64,000 nt of DNA from Sulfuriflexus sp. (GCA_023134145.1 JAGLUW010000027.1:1-64000), one strand, 5' to 3'. Positions 18,105-27,006 are shown, counted from the first letter of the stretch. Notes: generated by a model not told the origin, from the sequence alone. Numbers and translations are program-made.

Positions 18105-20144
18105 TTATGCAGCAATTCCACTGTGTTTGAGAAGTGCATCAATATTAGGTTCGCGGCCACGGAATTGTACGAATAAATCCATGGCATCATGAGAACCACC
18201 TTGTTCCAATACACTTTCTAAAAAACGCATACCGGTTTTTGTATCAAAGATACCATTTTCTTCAAAGGCAGAGAATGCATCACTTGAAAGTACTTCTGCC
18301 CATTTGTAGCTGTAATAGCCTGCCGCATAGCCGCCAGAGAAGATATGCGTAAAGCCATTAGCAAAGCGGTTAAAGCTAGGAGGTATGATCACAGAAACTT
18401 GTGATCTTATGTCGCTTAGCAGTGCTTGAATATCAGTTGGTGTGCTTGGATCAAATTCCATGTGCATGCGGAAATCGAATAAGGAAAATTCAAGTTGTCG
18501 GACCATCTGCATCCCTGACTGGAAATTCTTAGCCGCATTCATGCGATCAAACATTTCATCGGGTAGTGCTTCGTCTGTTTTATAATGACAAGCAAACATA
18601 TTGAGTGCTTGTTTCTGCCAGCACCAATTTTCCATGAACTGGCTTGGTAATTCAACCGCATCCCATTCAACACCATTGATACCAGAAACGCCCATGTAAT
18701 CAATTTTGGTTAGCATGTGTTGCAGGCCATGACCAAATTCATGGAACATGGTGATAACTTCATCATGGGTAAACAAGGCGGGGTCGTTACCAACTGGTGG
18801 TGTGAAGTTACAGGTTAAGTAAGCAACTGGTAATTGAATTTCATCACCATGACGTGTGCGAACAATGCATTCGTCCATCCATGCGCCACCGCGTTTTTTA
18901 TTGCGCGCATAAAGGTCAAGGTAGAACTGACCACGTGGATTGTCTTGTGCGTCACGTATTTCAAAGAAGCGCACGTCTTTATGCCAAGTGTCAATATCGT
19001 TAAGTTCAACAACTTGCATACCGTAAAGTTTTTTGATGACGGCAAACATACCTTCTAAAACACGGCTCTCAGGGAAGTAAGGTTTTAGTTCTTCTTGTGA
19101 AATAGCATATTGATGTTCACGAAGTTTTTCGCTGTAGTAACCGTTGTCCCATGTTTCGAGTTTTTCGATGCCATGTTCCTCGCGCGCATAATCTTGCAGT
19201 TGCTTGTATTCCTCGCGTGCCATGTCGATAGATTTTTCCGCGAGGTCACTGAGAAATTTAATAACCTGATCAGTATTAGTGGCCATTTTTTTCGCTAGCG
19301 ATCTTTCGGCGTAATTATTGAATCCTAAAAGCTGTGCGGCTTCATGACGTCGTTGCAATATATCTTGAATGAGTTCGGCGTTATCCCATTTGCCCGCACA
19401 AGGGCCTTGATCAGATGCGCGAGTCGCATAGGCGGTATACATTTCTTCACGTAGCTCGCGGTTATCCGCATAGGTCATGACGGGAAAGTAAGAAGGAAAC
19501 TCCAGAGTAAATAACCAACCTGATTTTCCAGCATTCTTTGCATTTTGTCTTGCTAAGGCAACAGCTGTTTCTGGCAGGCCGGCAAGCATGGCTTCATCAT
19601 CAATATATTTTTCCCAACCATGTGTGGCATCGAGAACATTTTCTTCAAACTTGGAGGTTAATTTTGACAACTCTTGCATGAGTGTTTTGTAACGTTGTTT
19701 ATCAGTATCATTTAAACCAATACCGGAGAGTTCAAAATCACGGAGAGAATTTTCGATAATCTTTTTCTGTGCAGCATCCAATTTTTCAAAATCATCACTG
19801 GCGCGTACTTGTTGATAGGCAGCAAATAACTCTGCATTCTGTCCCATCTCTGTACCGTACTCGCTTAGTTTAGGCAGGCAGGCATTATAGGCATCACGAA
19901 GTTCATCAGAATTAACAACCGAATTCATATGACTGACTGGCGACCAACTGCGAGATAATTTTTCATCAATATCTTCGATAGGGCGAATTAAGTTATCCCA
20001 TGTGTAAGTTTCATTCTCACTGAGTATGGCGGCAACCTTGCTGCGACATTCGGCGAGTAGTGCATCAACGGCGGGTTCAACATGTTCGGGTTTGATATCA
20101 GAAAAAGGCGGCAGGCCTTTCATGGATAGCAGTGGATTACTCAT
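18105..20144 (-). CDS. prlC: Oligopeptidase A (M3 metallopeptidase)
   Basis: Cytoplasmic zinc metallopeptidase that degrades signal peptides and other short peptides. The 679 residues are normal for PrlC/OpdA. The HExxH zinc motif is FHEFGHGLQHML, with the third ligand in the following helix (GVEWDAVELPSQFMENW). Starts at the ATG 20144, giving the usual MSNPLLSMKGLPPF-like N-terminus. Divergent from srkA across a 146-base region that contains a near-perfect 24-base palindrome. Confidence 0.96.
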   Translation of the reverse strand: MSNPLLSMKGLPPFSDIKPEHVEPAVDALLAECRSKVAAILSENETYTWDNLIRPIEDIDEKLSRSWSPVSHMNSVVNSDELRDAYNACLPKLSEYGTEMGQNAELFAAYQQVRASDDFEKLDAAQKKIIENSLRDFELSGIGLNDTDKQRYKTLMQELSKLTSKFEENVLDATHGWEKYIDDEAMLAGLPETAVALARQNAKNAGKSGWLFTLEFPSYFPVMTYADNRELREEMYTAYATRASDQGPCAGKWDNAELIQDILQRRHEAAQLLGFNNYAERSLAKKMATNTDQVIKFLSDLAEKSIDMAREEYKQLQDYAREEHGIEKLETWDNGYYSEKLREHQYAISQEELKPYFPESRVLEGMFAVIKKLYGMQVVELNDIDTWHKDVRFFEIRDAQDNPRGQFYLDLYARNKKRGGAWMDECIVRTRHGDEIQLPVAYLTCNFTPPVGNDPALFTHDEVITMFHEFGHGLQHMLTKIDYMGVSGINGVEWDAVELPSQFMENWCWQKQALNMFACHYKTDEALPDEMFDRMNAAKNFQSGMQMVRQLEFSLFDFRMHMEFDPSTPTDIQALLSDIRSQVSVIIPPSFNRFANGFTHIFSGGYAAGYYSYKWAEVLSSDAFSAFEENGIFDTKTGMRFLESVLEQGGSHDAMDLFVQFRGREPNIDALLKHSGIAA

Positions 20145-20223
20145 TCTATGTATATACCTAAGTTACGTGGGTATTAATATGGCGGCAGCAATTGCCGCAG
20201 GTTTAATCTATTATGCCTAGAGG

Positions 20224-20247
20224 CTGTTAATCTTTAAAGATAAACAG
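20224..20247. promoter_or_regulatory. 24-base near-perfect palindrome between prlC and srkA
   Basis: The arms CTGTT.ATCT and AGAT.AACAG flank a central TTAA, with one unpaired A in each arm. It lies 77 bases upstream of prlC and 43 bases upstream of srkA. It could be a dimeric operator or a leader hairpin; no known consensus was recognised. Confidence 0.45.
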
Positions 20248-20290
20248 CGTCTATCTCTTTTAAGTAAGGTTAAAGCATCAGAATAAAACC

Positions 20291-21286
20291 ATGAAAAATC
20301 CAGATGAAATAACTGACTTTTACGATCTCGGGCCGAGCATGATCTTGGATGCGGTCGAAACGCTGGGTTTTAAGGCCGATGGTAGCTTGTTGGCTTTGAA
20401 CAGTTATGAGAATCGGGTTTATCGAATTGGTATAGAAGATGACGCACCTTTGGTGGTGAAATTTTATCGTCCGCAGCGTTGGACGGATGCCATGATTCAA
20501 GAGGAGCACGATTTTGCGCTCGAGCTAGCCGATGTTGATATACCGGTTGTTGCACCCTTATTAGATGAAGAAGGTAAAAGTCTGCACTTTCATGCCGGAC
20601 ATCGGTTTGCGGTTTTTCCTTGTCAGGGTGGTCGCACGCCGGAACTGAATGGGGGTGATGACTATGTGACCATTGGGCGTTTTATTGGTCGTATTCATAA
20701 TGTTGGGCGCCTGCGACCATTTACAGCGCGCCCTACCGTCAATATTGATAGTTATGCACGCGAATCTTACCAATACGTGCTTGAAAACGGCTTTATTCCT
20801 GCCGAACTGGAGTTACCGTACCGAAGTTTAGTGGAAGACATTTTGCCGATACTCGATAGCAGTTATCAACAAGCTGGTGCGATAGAGAATATTCGTCTAC
20901 ATGGTGATTGCCATGCCAGTAATATTCTTTGGACAGACACGGGCCCACACTTTGTTGATCTTGATGATTGCCGTACGGGCCCAGCTGTGCAGGATCTCTG
21001 GATGCTGCTGAATGGTTCGCGACAAGACATGACCATGCAAATAGCCGATTTACTTGATGGTTATACAGAATTTAGTGATTTTGAACCGCGTGAGCTGCAT
21101 CTTGTAGAGACACTGCGGACAATGCGTTTATTGTATTACTCGGCGTGGTTAGCGCGGCGCTGGGAAGATCCTGCTTTTCCGCGAAGTTTCCCTTGGTTTA
21201 ATACTAATCGTTACTGGGAAGATCAAATACTCTCATTACGTGAGCAATTTGCTGCCTTGCAGGAGCCAGCATTGGTATGGAATTAG
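20291..21286 (+). CDS. srkA: Stress-response protein kinase A
   Basis: A 331-residue aminoglycoside-phosphotransferase-fold kinase of the SrkA/YihE family, which in E. coli counters stress-induced programmed death. Conserved features: Lys in LVVKFYRP, catalytic LHGDCHASNIL (HGDxxxxN) and the metal motif FVDLDDCRTGP. Length and opening are normal. Ribosome binding site is weak. Followed by a hairpin with a 14-bp stem but no T-run. Confidence 0.9.
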   Translation: MKNPDEITDFYDLGPSMILDAVETLGFKADGSLLALNSYENRVYRIGIEDDAPLVVKFYRPQRWTDAMIQEEHDFALELADVDIPVVAPLLDEEGKSLHFHAGHRFAVFPCQGGRTPELNGGDDYVTIGRFIGRIHNVGRLRPFTARPTVNIDSYARESYQYVLENGFIPAELELPYRSLVEDILPILDSSYQQAGAIENIRLHGDCHASNILWTDTGPHFVDLDDCRTGPAVQDLWMLLNGSRQDMTMQIADLLDGYTEFSDFEPRELHLVETLRTMRLLYYSAWLARRWEDPAFPRSFPWFNTNRYWEDQILSLREQFAALQEPALVWN

Positions 21287-21298
21287 TTGGATTAAATC

Positions 21299-21340
21299 GC
21301 AACACCGAGTCGGCATCCATTCCGGCTCATATGGTGCTGC
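21299..21340. terminator. Hairpin after srkA (no clear T-run)
   Basis: GAGTCGG (21307-21313) pairs with CCGGCTC (21322-21328) around an 8-base loop. Outer pairs CACC/GGTG and GCA/TGC extend the stem with an ATAT bulge. It lies 13 bases after the srkA stop and 22 bases after the end of the convergent 36-residue gene. A bidirectional terminator is plausible, but the missing T-run lowers confidence. Confidence 0.45.
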
Positions 21341-21361
21341 AGGAGGAACGGAATTCAGGTT

Positions 21362-21472
21362 TTAGGCAAGCATGTTTGCAAGTAGGATCAGACCAGCAGT
21401 TAGGACTATTAGAATCATAACGGGCTTGCCTAACATCTCGATGATGCTGTCATTTTTCATGTGTTGCTGCAT
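21362..21472 (-). CDS. 36-residue single-helix membrane microprotein
   Basis: A short gene of 37 codons. The product has a charged N-terminus (MQQHMKNDSIIEMLGKP) and one hydrophobic helix (VMILIVLTAGLILLANML). AGGAG with six bases spacing precedes its ATG, and a perfect FNR/ANR-type site is centred about 80 bases upstream with a TACTGT -10 at the proper spacing. I recognise no family; it is not CydX-like in sequence. The ribosome site, hydrophobic profile and placed promoter make it a likely real gene. Confidence 0.65.
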   Translation of the reverse strand: MQQHMKNDSIIEMLGKPVMILIVLTAGLILLANMLA

Positions 21473-21544
21473 AGTGCTCTCCTAATTGATTAGTTTTTAT
21501 ACAGAGTGAGGAAGCAACAGTAGCCCTATAAGTTGTACGGGTAA

Positions 21545-21558
21545 TTGATCTGGATCAA
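21545..21558. promoter_or_regulatory. Perfect FNR/ANR-type site
   Basis: TTGAT-CTGG-ATCAA matches the FNR/ANR consensus TTGAT-N4-ATCAA exactly. Taking its centre as -41.5, the minus strand has TACTGT at -12 to -7 (towards the 36-residue gene), and the plus strand has TATCTT one base from that position (towards gor). Either or both genes could be activated under low oxygen. The rest of 21287-21678 holds the microprotein gene, the post-srkA hairpin and gor leader DNA. Confidence 0.7.
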
Positions 21559-21678
21559 TAAAATGATAAATGGTAATTTTATCTTTTATTAACAATAAGT
21601 TATCTTGTATTATGGGTGTGTATTACGGACTGTATTAGTCTTATATAGAACCACATTTCATTTATTTTCGGAGTCAGT

Positions 21679-23028
21679 ATGTCTAAGCATTACGATTTAA
21701 TCGCCATTGGTGGCGGTAGCGGTGGTTTGTCTGCCGCTGAACGTGCAGCCACTTATGGGGCAAAAACAGCGGTTATAGAAAAAGGCCTAATGGGCGGCAC
21801 TTGTGTCAATGTCGGTTGTGTTCCGAAAAAGATCATGTGGTATGCGGGCATGTTGTCGCACGCATTAGACGATGCCAAAGGTTATGGCTTTGATGTTAAG
21901 CGCGGTGGTTTAGATTGGCAGAAATTGGTCGATGGCCGCCAAGCCTATATCAAGGGTATCAATGATTGGTATCACACCTATTTAGCCGACTCGAAGATTG
22001 ATGAGATCAGTGGCACGGCGACCTTCATTGATGCAAAAACGCTGGAAGTAGCTGGCGAACAATATACTACGGATCATATTGTGATTGCGCCTGGTACGGT
22101 TCCCGTTGTGCCTGATATTCCGGGTGCAGAATTGGGCATGACGTCAGATGGTTTCTTTGCATTGACCGAACAACCTAAACGTATTGCCGTGGTGGGTTCA
22201 GGTTATATCGCGGTTGAGATTGCAGGTCTGTTACGCGCACTAGGTTGTGAAGTGACATTGATTATTCGCAGCGAAACGGTGTTGCGTGGTTTTGATGCCA
22301 TGTTGCGTGATGTGTTGATGGAAGAAATGATTGGCGCGGGCATTAAAATTATGTCGAGCATGCAGATCGAAAAAGTAGATAAGGCAGATGATGGTAGCCT
22401 CAATTTACATTGCGATGGTGGCCATACGGTTACAGGTTTTGATGAATTGCTATGGGCGATTGGTCGCGAACCATTAACAGCCGACTTGAACCTAGAAGCC
22501 GCTGGCGTTGAAATGGATAAGCGCGGTTATGTTCCTGCTGATGCATTTCAAAATACCAATGTAGACGGAATTTATTCAGTGGGTGATGTAACAGGACAAG
22601 CGGCTTTAACGCCTGTTGCGATTGCAGCAGCAAGGCGCTTAGCAGATCGCTTGTTTGATAATCAGGCTGATCGTAAATTGGATTATGAAAATATTCCAAC
22701 CGTGGTGTTTAGTCATCCACCGATTGGTACAGTGGGTGTGAGCGAAGAACAAGCGCGTAAAGAACACGGTGATGCGGTTAAGGTTTATACCTCATCATTC
22801 ACCCCTATGTATAACGCCTTAACGGAACATAAAACACAAACAGCGATGAAATTAATTTGTGTTGGTGCGCAAGAAAAAGTGATCGGCGTACATATGATTG
22901 GTTTAGGTGCAGACGAAATGATGCAAGGCTTTGCAGTGGCATTGAAGATGGGTGCAACTAAAAAAGATTTAGATGACACGGTTGCGATACACCCAAGCAG
23001 TGCCGAAGAATTTGTAACGATGCGTTAA
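21679..23028 (+). CDS. gor: Glutathione-disulfide reductase
   Basis: FAD flavoenzyme that regenerates reduced glutathione from the disulfide with NADPH. 449 residues. The redox-active disulfide is in [16 protein letters not shown], the FAD loop is [14 protein letters not shown], and the NADPH-binding loop is [14 protein letters not shown]. The C-terminal active-site [12 protein letters not shown] (His-Pro...Glu) is intact. GGAG lies upstream of the ATG. The upstream region has an FNR/ANR-type site. The gamma-carbonic anhydrase gene starts 12 bases after its stop. Confidence 0.95.
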   Translation: MSKHYDLIAIGGGSGGLSAAERAATYGAKTAVIEKGLMGGTCVNVGCVPKKIMWYAGMLSHALDDAKGYGFDVKRGGLDWQKLVDGRQAYIKGINDWYHTYLADSKIDEISGTATFIDAKTLEVAGEQYTTDHIVIAPGTVPVVPDIPGAELGMTSDGFFALTEQPKRIAVVGSGYIAVEIAGLLRALGCEVTLIIRSETVLRGFDAMLRDVLMEEMIGAGIKIMSSMQIEKVDKADDGSLNLHCDGGHTVTGFDELLWAIGREPLTADLNLEAAGVEMDKRGYVPADAFQNTNVDGIYSVGDVTGQAALTPVAIAAARRLADRLFDNQADRKLDYENIPTVVFSHPPIGTVGVSEEQARKEHGDAVKVYTSSFTPMYNALTEHKTQTAMKLICVGAQEKVIGVHMIGLGADEMMQGFAVALKMGATKKDLDDTVAIHPSSAEEFVTMR

Positions 23029-23040
23029 GGGGCGTTGATT

Positions 23041-23562
23041 ATGAGCATTCGTAATTTTGAAAACCATAGTCCTGATATTGATGAAAGTGCTTTCATTGAT
23101 GAGTCGGCGGTTATTATTGGTAATGTAAAAATTGCCGCCGATGTTTCTGTGTGGCCACTCGTTGCAATTCGCGGTGACATAAACAGTATTGAAATTGGCG
23201 CACGAAGCAATATTCAAGATGGCTCAGTTCTTCATGTTACGCACGACAGCGAATATTCCCCGGGTGGTTTCGCTTTAAGTATTGGCGAATCGGTTACTGT
23301 TGGCCATAAGGTTATTTTACACGCCTGTACTATAGGCAATTATTGTTTGGTCGGTATGGGCTCAACGGTATTAGATGGTGCGGTATTAGAAGATAAAGTA
23401 ATGCTCGGTGCGAATAGCTTAGTTTCACCAGGTAAAAAATTAGAAAGCGGTTATCTGTACATTGGCAGTCCTGCAAGGCAAGTTAGAAAATTAACTGAGA
23501 AAGAATTAGAGTGGTTAGAATACTCAGCCGCCCATTATGTAAAATTAAAAAACCGTTATTAA
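23041..23562 (+). CDS. Gamma-carbonic anhydrase family protein (YrdA-like)
   Basis: A 173-residue left-handed beta-helix protein with hexapeptide repeats (for example ISVWPLVAIRGD-like VSVWPLVAIRGD, IEIGARSNIQDGSVLHVTH). The metal-site histidines are in HVTHD, VGHKVILHAC. Family members form trimers binding zinc or iron; many YrdA/CaiE-like members show no carbonic anhydrase activity, so function is open. I used the ATG at 23041, nine bases after AGGGG; a TTG two codons earlier is less likely. Probably co-transcribed with gor. Confidence 0.87.
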   Translation: MSIRNFENHSPDIDESAFIDESAVIIGNVKIAADVSVWPLVAIRGDINSIEIGARSNIQDGSVLHVTHDSEYSPGGFALSIGESVTVGHKVILHACTIGNYCLVGMGSTVLDGAVLEDKVMLGANSLVSPGKKLESGYLYIGSPARQVRKLTEKELEWLEYSAAHYVKLKNRY

Positions 23563-23585
23563 ATTACTTAATACTGAATCAAGTC

Positions 23586-23616
23586 AGCTTATGCTTACAT
23601 GGCTGTAAGCTAAGCT
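23586..23616 (+). terminator. Strong hairpin after gor-yrdA
   Basis: AGCTT.GCTTACA (23586-23599) pairs with TGTAAGC.AAGCT (23604-23616) around a TGGC tetraloop, a 12-bp stem with small bulges, 24 bases after the yrdA-like stop. No long T-run follows, so it may be an imperfect terminator or a 3-prime stabilising hairpin. Confidence 0.5.
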
Positions 23617-23725
23617 CCATCTTTGTTGAACGCTTTATCTGTAAATCACCGCCGTTGGTCAAAAGGGGCTTGTTTGTCGATCAGAAAGTGGCATCATAGA
23701 CGTGCCTAAAGAACGGGGATTCATC

Positions 23726-24106
23726 ATGGAAATATATATCGGTATTTTAGCGAATGATATCGTCGACTACGACTTACGCAAATTTTTAAATATTGTTGGT
23801 AATCAAGCAAGTTTTAGAATTGTTACGCATGACCATGGCAATGGCGTTAAAACACGTTACGGTTTAGTTGATATTAATTCTGAAAAATTAGGCTTCCAAC
23901 TCATTGCTCGTTTTAATGGCAAGGACTTGAAAGGCAGTAAAGTCGTTGTGCGTGAATATTTGCGTCGTAACTACAGTAATGATCAACGTGATATTAATTG
24001 GCGTCAGGTTGAATGGCATCAATTAGAACGCCGTGCAGATGATCGTCGTGGTAGTTTGATGCGTGAAGCAGTGGCAAGACAGCCAATGCTGGCAGCGAAA
24101 TTTTAA
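23726..24106 (+). CDS. Small RRM-like putative RNA-binding protein
   Basis: A 126-residue protein. IYIGIL near the N-terminus resembles RNP2, TRYGLVDI resembles RNP1, and LIARFNGKDLKGSKVVVREYL resembles the third-strand/helix end of an RNA recognition motif; a basic, Arg-rich tail follows. RNA binding is inferred from this pattern. I start at the ATG 23726, preceded by GGGG, rather than a GTG eight codons upstream. Its stop codon shares the TTAA at 24103-24106 with the convergent aroE stop. Confidence 0.6.
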   Translation: MEIYIGILANDIVDYDLRKFLNIVGNQASFRIVTHDHGNGVKTRYGLVDINSEKLGFQLIARFNGKDLKGSKVVVREYLRRNYSNDQRDINWRQVEWHQLERRADDRRGSLMREAVARQPMLAAKF

Positions 24107-24921
24107 TCTTCGCGCAATAGATTAATAACAGGCGCGGTTTCTGGTCGTACATTACGCCAGAGCGTAAATGACTCCGCAGCTTGTTCAACTAACATCCCCA
24201 AACCATCAACTGAATGTGCTGCGCCGTGTTCTTTGCCCCAACGAACAAAGGCAGTGGGTTCACTGCTATACATCATATCGTAGCACCAAGCCTCTTTATT
24301 CAGAATATTATCAGGTAGCGGCGGGACTTCACCTTGTAAGCTAGCCGCAGTGCCATTGATGATTCCATCAAATAGTTTTCCATCAAGTGCTTCAAAGCTA
24401 CTTGCTGAAAGATTGCCATGTGAAGAAAATTTCTCACACAGTGCTTCTGCTTTTGAAACAGTTCTATTCGCGATAACAATCTCGGCAGGTTGTTGCTGTA
24501 GTAGTGGAAGTAAAACACCTTGCACTGCCCCGCCTGCACCAAGTAATAATATCCGTGCACCTTTTAGGTTGAAACCATGATTGTGAGTTAGGTCGCGAAC
24601 CAGACCAATACCATCGGTATTATCTGCATGCAGTGTGCCGTCATCATTGAGTACCAGTGTATTTACCGCTCCCGCTAATTGCGCACGTTCCGTTAGGCTA
24701 TCAGCTAAATCAAAGGCATCGTTTTTAAATGGCACAGTAATGTTGAGGCCCTTGCCATTTTGACTACGAAACTTATTAATAGCTTGTGCAAGACAGCCTT
24801 GTTCAACAAGTAATTTATCGTAATGAAGTTTTTGATCTGTCTGAGAAGCAAACGCCGCGTGAATACGCGGCGATTTACTGTGAGCTATGGGATTGCCGAT
24901 AACGGCATAGTGGTCGGTCAT
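24103..24921 (-). CDS. aroE: Shikimate dehydrogenase
   Basis: Reduces 3-dehydroshikimate to shikimate with NADPH in aromatic amino acid synthesis. The start MTDHYAVIGNPIAHSKSPRIH and the NADP loop LLGAGGAVQGVLLPL are classic; catalytic Lys and Asp are in NITVPFK and HADNTDG. Starting at 24921 gives 272 residues, the normal length; a longer frame upstream reads through pit coding sequence and is not real. The ATG overlaps the pit stop (ATGA), so translation is probably coupled to pit, an uncommon neighbour. Confidence 0.95.
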   Translation of the reverse strand: MTDHYAVIGNPIAHSKSPRIHAAFASQTDQKLHYDKLLVEQGCLAQAINKFRSQNGKGLNITVPFKNDAFDLADSLTERAQLAGAVNTLVLNDDGTLHADNTDGIGLVRDLTHNHGFNLKGARILLLGAGGAVQGVLLPLLQQQPAEIVIANRTVSKAEALCEKFSSHGNLSASSFEALDGKLFDGIINGTAASLQGEVPPLPDNILNKEAWCYDMMYSSEPTAFVRWGKEHGAAHSVDGLGMLVEQAAESFTLWRNVRPETAPVINLLRED

Positions 24922-26174
24922 GCGCCGAACATACCCTTGAGTGTAAAGAAGAATAAGATAGCCATGATCGCACCGGCTGGCAGGGTAATAATCCAAGACA
25001 GGAAGATGGTTCGCACAACATTAAGATTCAGTGCACCAATACCACGCGCCATGCCCACACCCAAGACTGCACCTACCAATGTATGGGTTGTCGAAATTGG
25101 TAGCCCAGTACCTGATGCAAATACCACAGTCGCGGCTGCGGCGAGTGTTGCGGCAAAACCACGGCTAGGAGTCAGTTCGGTAATATTTTTACCAATCGTT
25201 TCCATGACGCGGCGACCATACATAAGTAGACCCGCAACAATACCGACACCACCGAGTAATAAAATCCAGATAGGTAACACTGACTTCTGAGTAATCTCGC
25301 CACCCGATTGAACAATGCTGACAACGGCTGCAACGGGACCAATGGCATTGGCAACATCGTTCGAGCCATGAGCAAAGGCCATCGCACAAGCAGTAAAGAC
25401 CATCAGTATGGCAAAGACTTTTTCTACATTGGCAAAATGGAAGTCTTTATTCGCTTCAGGATCAATTTCTAGTTTATTAATATAGTGCTTACCAACAAAC
25501 ATAATGATCAGGCCAATAATAAAGGCCATGCCGTAGTTTTGTAGTGGTGTTGTTTCTAGGCCGACATGTTTCAAGCCTTTGAACATCGTAACCAGTGCAA
25601 TAACAAAACCGGTTAGGAAAATGTAAAACGGCACATAGCGTTTTGCATTTTCAAAGGGGTTTTCGGTATTTAATATAAGCGCCTGCACACTGCGGAAAAG
25701 CCAATAAGAAATAGTACCGGCAAGCGCAGGAGAGATAACCCAACTCATAACGATCGAGCCGACTTTGCCCCAATGCACTGCATCCATACCAATACCAACA
25801 GCGGCGAAACCAACAATAGCGCCGACGATAGTGTGTGTAGTTGAAACAGGCCAACCTAGACGTGATGCAACAAGTAACCAGATACCGGCAGCGAGTAGAG
25901 AAGCCAACATACCGTAAACAAGTAATTCAGGCGTGCCTGATAACAGGTCGGCATCAATGATGCCTTTGCGAATCGTTTTTGTTACTTGTCCACCGGCAAG
26001 GAAGGCACCAGAAAACTCAAAAATAGCAGCAATGATAACGGCTTGTTTAACCGTGATTGCGCCGGAACCAACTGAGGTGCCCATCGCATTAGCGACGTCA
26101 TTAGCACCAATACCCCAAGCCATAAACAGGCCAAAGACACCAGCCATGATGAGTAAAATAATTGCGTATTCCAT
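24918..26174 (-). CDS. pit: PiT-family inorganic phosphate transporter
   Basis: A 418-residue inner-membrane phosphate (metal-phosphate) symporter. The duplicated PiT signatures GANDVANAMGTSVGSGA and GSNDVANAIGPVAAV are both present, with about ten membrane helices. Follows the ykaA-like gene by 23 bases, the standard PhoU-like/PiT pairing, and overlaps aroE. A possible Pho-type promoter lies upstream of ykaA. Confidence 0.95.
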   Translation of the reverse strand: MEYAIILLIMAGVFGLFMAWGIGANDVANAMGTSVGSGAITVKQAVIIAAIFEFSGAFLAGGQVTKTIRKGIIDADLLSGTPELLVYGMLASLLAAGIWLLVASRLGWPVSTTHTIVGAIVGFAAVGIGMDAVHWGKVGSIVMSWVISPALAGTISYWLFRSVQALILNTENPFENAKRYVPFYIFLTGFVIALVTMFKGLKHVGLETTPLQNYGMAFIIGLIIMFVGKHYINKLEIDPEANKDFHFANVEKVFAILMVFTACAMAFAHGSNDVANAIGPVAAVVSIVQSGGEITQKSVLPIWILLLGGVGIVAGLLMYGRRVMETIGKNITELTPSRGFAATLAAAATVVFASGTGLPISTTHTLVGAVLGVGMARGIGALNLNVVRTIFLSWIITLPAGAIMAILFFFTLKGMFGA

Positions 26175-26197
26175 TTTTTTAAGAACCCTTTAATAGA

Positions 26198-26875
26198 TCA
26201 ACGAGCGAGCAATAGCTCAAGACGACTACCAACACGCTGTGATAGATCAGCGAGTTCGCCAATCCAATCAATTACGCGATACAAGAACATGACTTGTACT
26301 GGCGGTAGATCATCTTCAATTTTAAATAGTGCAGAGCGCACTTTGACTTCGATCTTGTCGGTGTCACTTTCAATGGCATCGAGTTCCTTGATCATGGATT
26401 GAACTAGTTTTACTTCACGGCCACCGAAACCTGTTTCGATAAGTTCGTCTAGTTCATTAATAGCAGTTTGTGCTTGTGCAGAAGCATCGATAGCACGCTG
26501 TACGAAAGCAATGAGTTTTTCACTAACCGCATCGGGGAATTCTATTTTGCGACCTGTAATAAGGCCGGCAATGTCTTTTGCCTTATTGGCAATCTTGTCT
26601 TGCATGGTAAGGACTTCAAGCAAGTCACGGCGAGAAACTGGCATAAATAAACTACGTGGTAGTTGCATACGCAAGTTACGTTTTAGCTTATCAGCGGCGT
26701 TTTCTAATTTTGCGATTTTCTTTTGTTGTACTTTAGTTTCTTTCCAGTCGTGTTCAAGTACGGCTTCAAAAAACGGGATGAGTTCAACGACACATTCCTG
26801 CACGCTGTCCATATGATGTTGAAGGGGTTTAACTGGCGAGTTGCCAAATAGACTAGAAATAGTAGTTCGTGCCAT
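26198..26875 (-). CDS. DUF47/PhoU-like protein paired with Pit (YkaA type)
   Basis: A 225-residue helical protein of the DUF47/TIGR00153 family, distant from PhoU and commonly encoded directly upstream of pit, where it is thought to modulate the transporter. I start at 26875 (MARTTISSLFGNSPVKPLQ) because AAGGAAG lies just upstream; a longer frame to 26917 lacks support. Acidic metal-binding helices (EDDLPPVQVMFLYRVIDWIG region) are seen. First gene of ykaA-pit-aroE. Confidence 0.88.
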   Translation of the reverse strand: MARTTISSLFGNSPVKPLQHHMDSVQECVVELIPFFEAVLEHDWKETKVQQKKIAKLENAADKLKRNLRMQLPRSLFMPVSRRDLLEVLTMQDKIANKAKDIAGLITGRKIEFPDAVSEKLIAFVQRAIDASAQAQTAINELDELIETGFGGREVKLVQSMIKELDAIESDTDKIEVKVRSALFKIEDDLPPVQVMFLYRVIDWIGELADLSQRVGSRLELLLAR

Positions 26876-26964
26876 CTTGCTTCCTTTGACACCGCTTTCG
26901 GTATCGTTTCCCAACACTGCTTATCAGCGCTGGCGTTTGTGTAAGTGACTTTAAAGTTGCGCGC

Positions 26965-27006
26965 AGTATATCGACAGATTTTTTTTATGCAAGAACTTTA
27001 TGACAG
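26965..27006 (-). promoter_or_regulatory. ykaA-pit promoter with possible Pho-box half site
   Basis: On the minus strand, TTGCAT (26987-26992) and TATACT (26965-26970) are 16 bases apart, followed by a GCGCGC discriminator. CTGTCAT at 27000-27006 exactly matches a PhoB half-site, with an AT-rich spacer, but the second half is poor. Phosphate control of a phosphate transporter operon would make sense; the box itself is weak. Confidence 0.4.

Noticed and set aside
20160-20220. Short Ala-rich plus-strand frame between prlC and srkA
   Set aside because: Mostly continues out of antisense prlC sequence, with only a dozen residues after its last ATG and no ribosome site.
24922-24996. Extended aroE start at 24996
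   Set aside because: The extra 25 residues lie inside pit coding sequence and are unrelated to the AroE N-terminus.
24823-25290. 155-residue plus-strand frame over aroE/pit
   Set aside because: Antisense to both conserved genes; composition reflects the hydrophobic helices read in the wrong frame.
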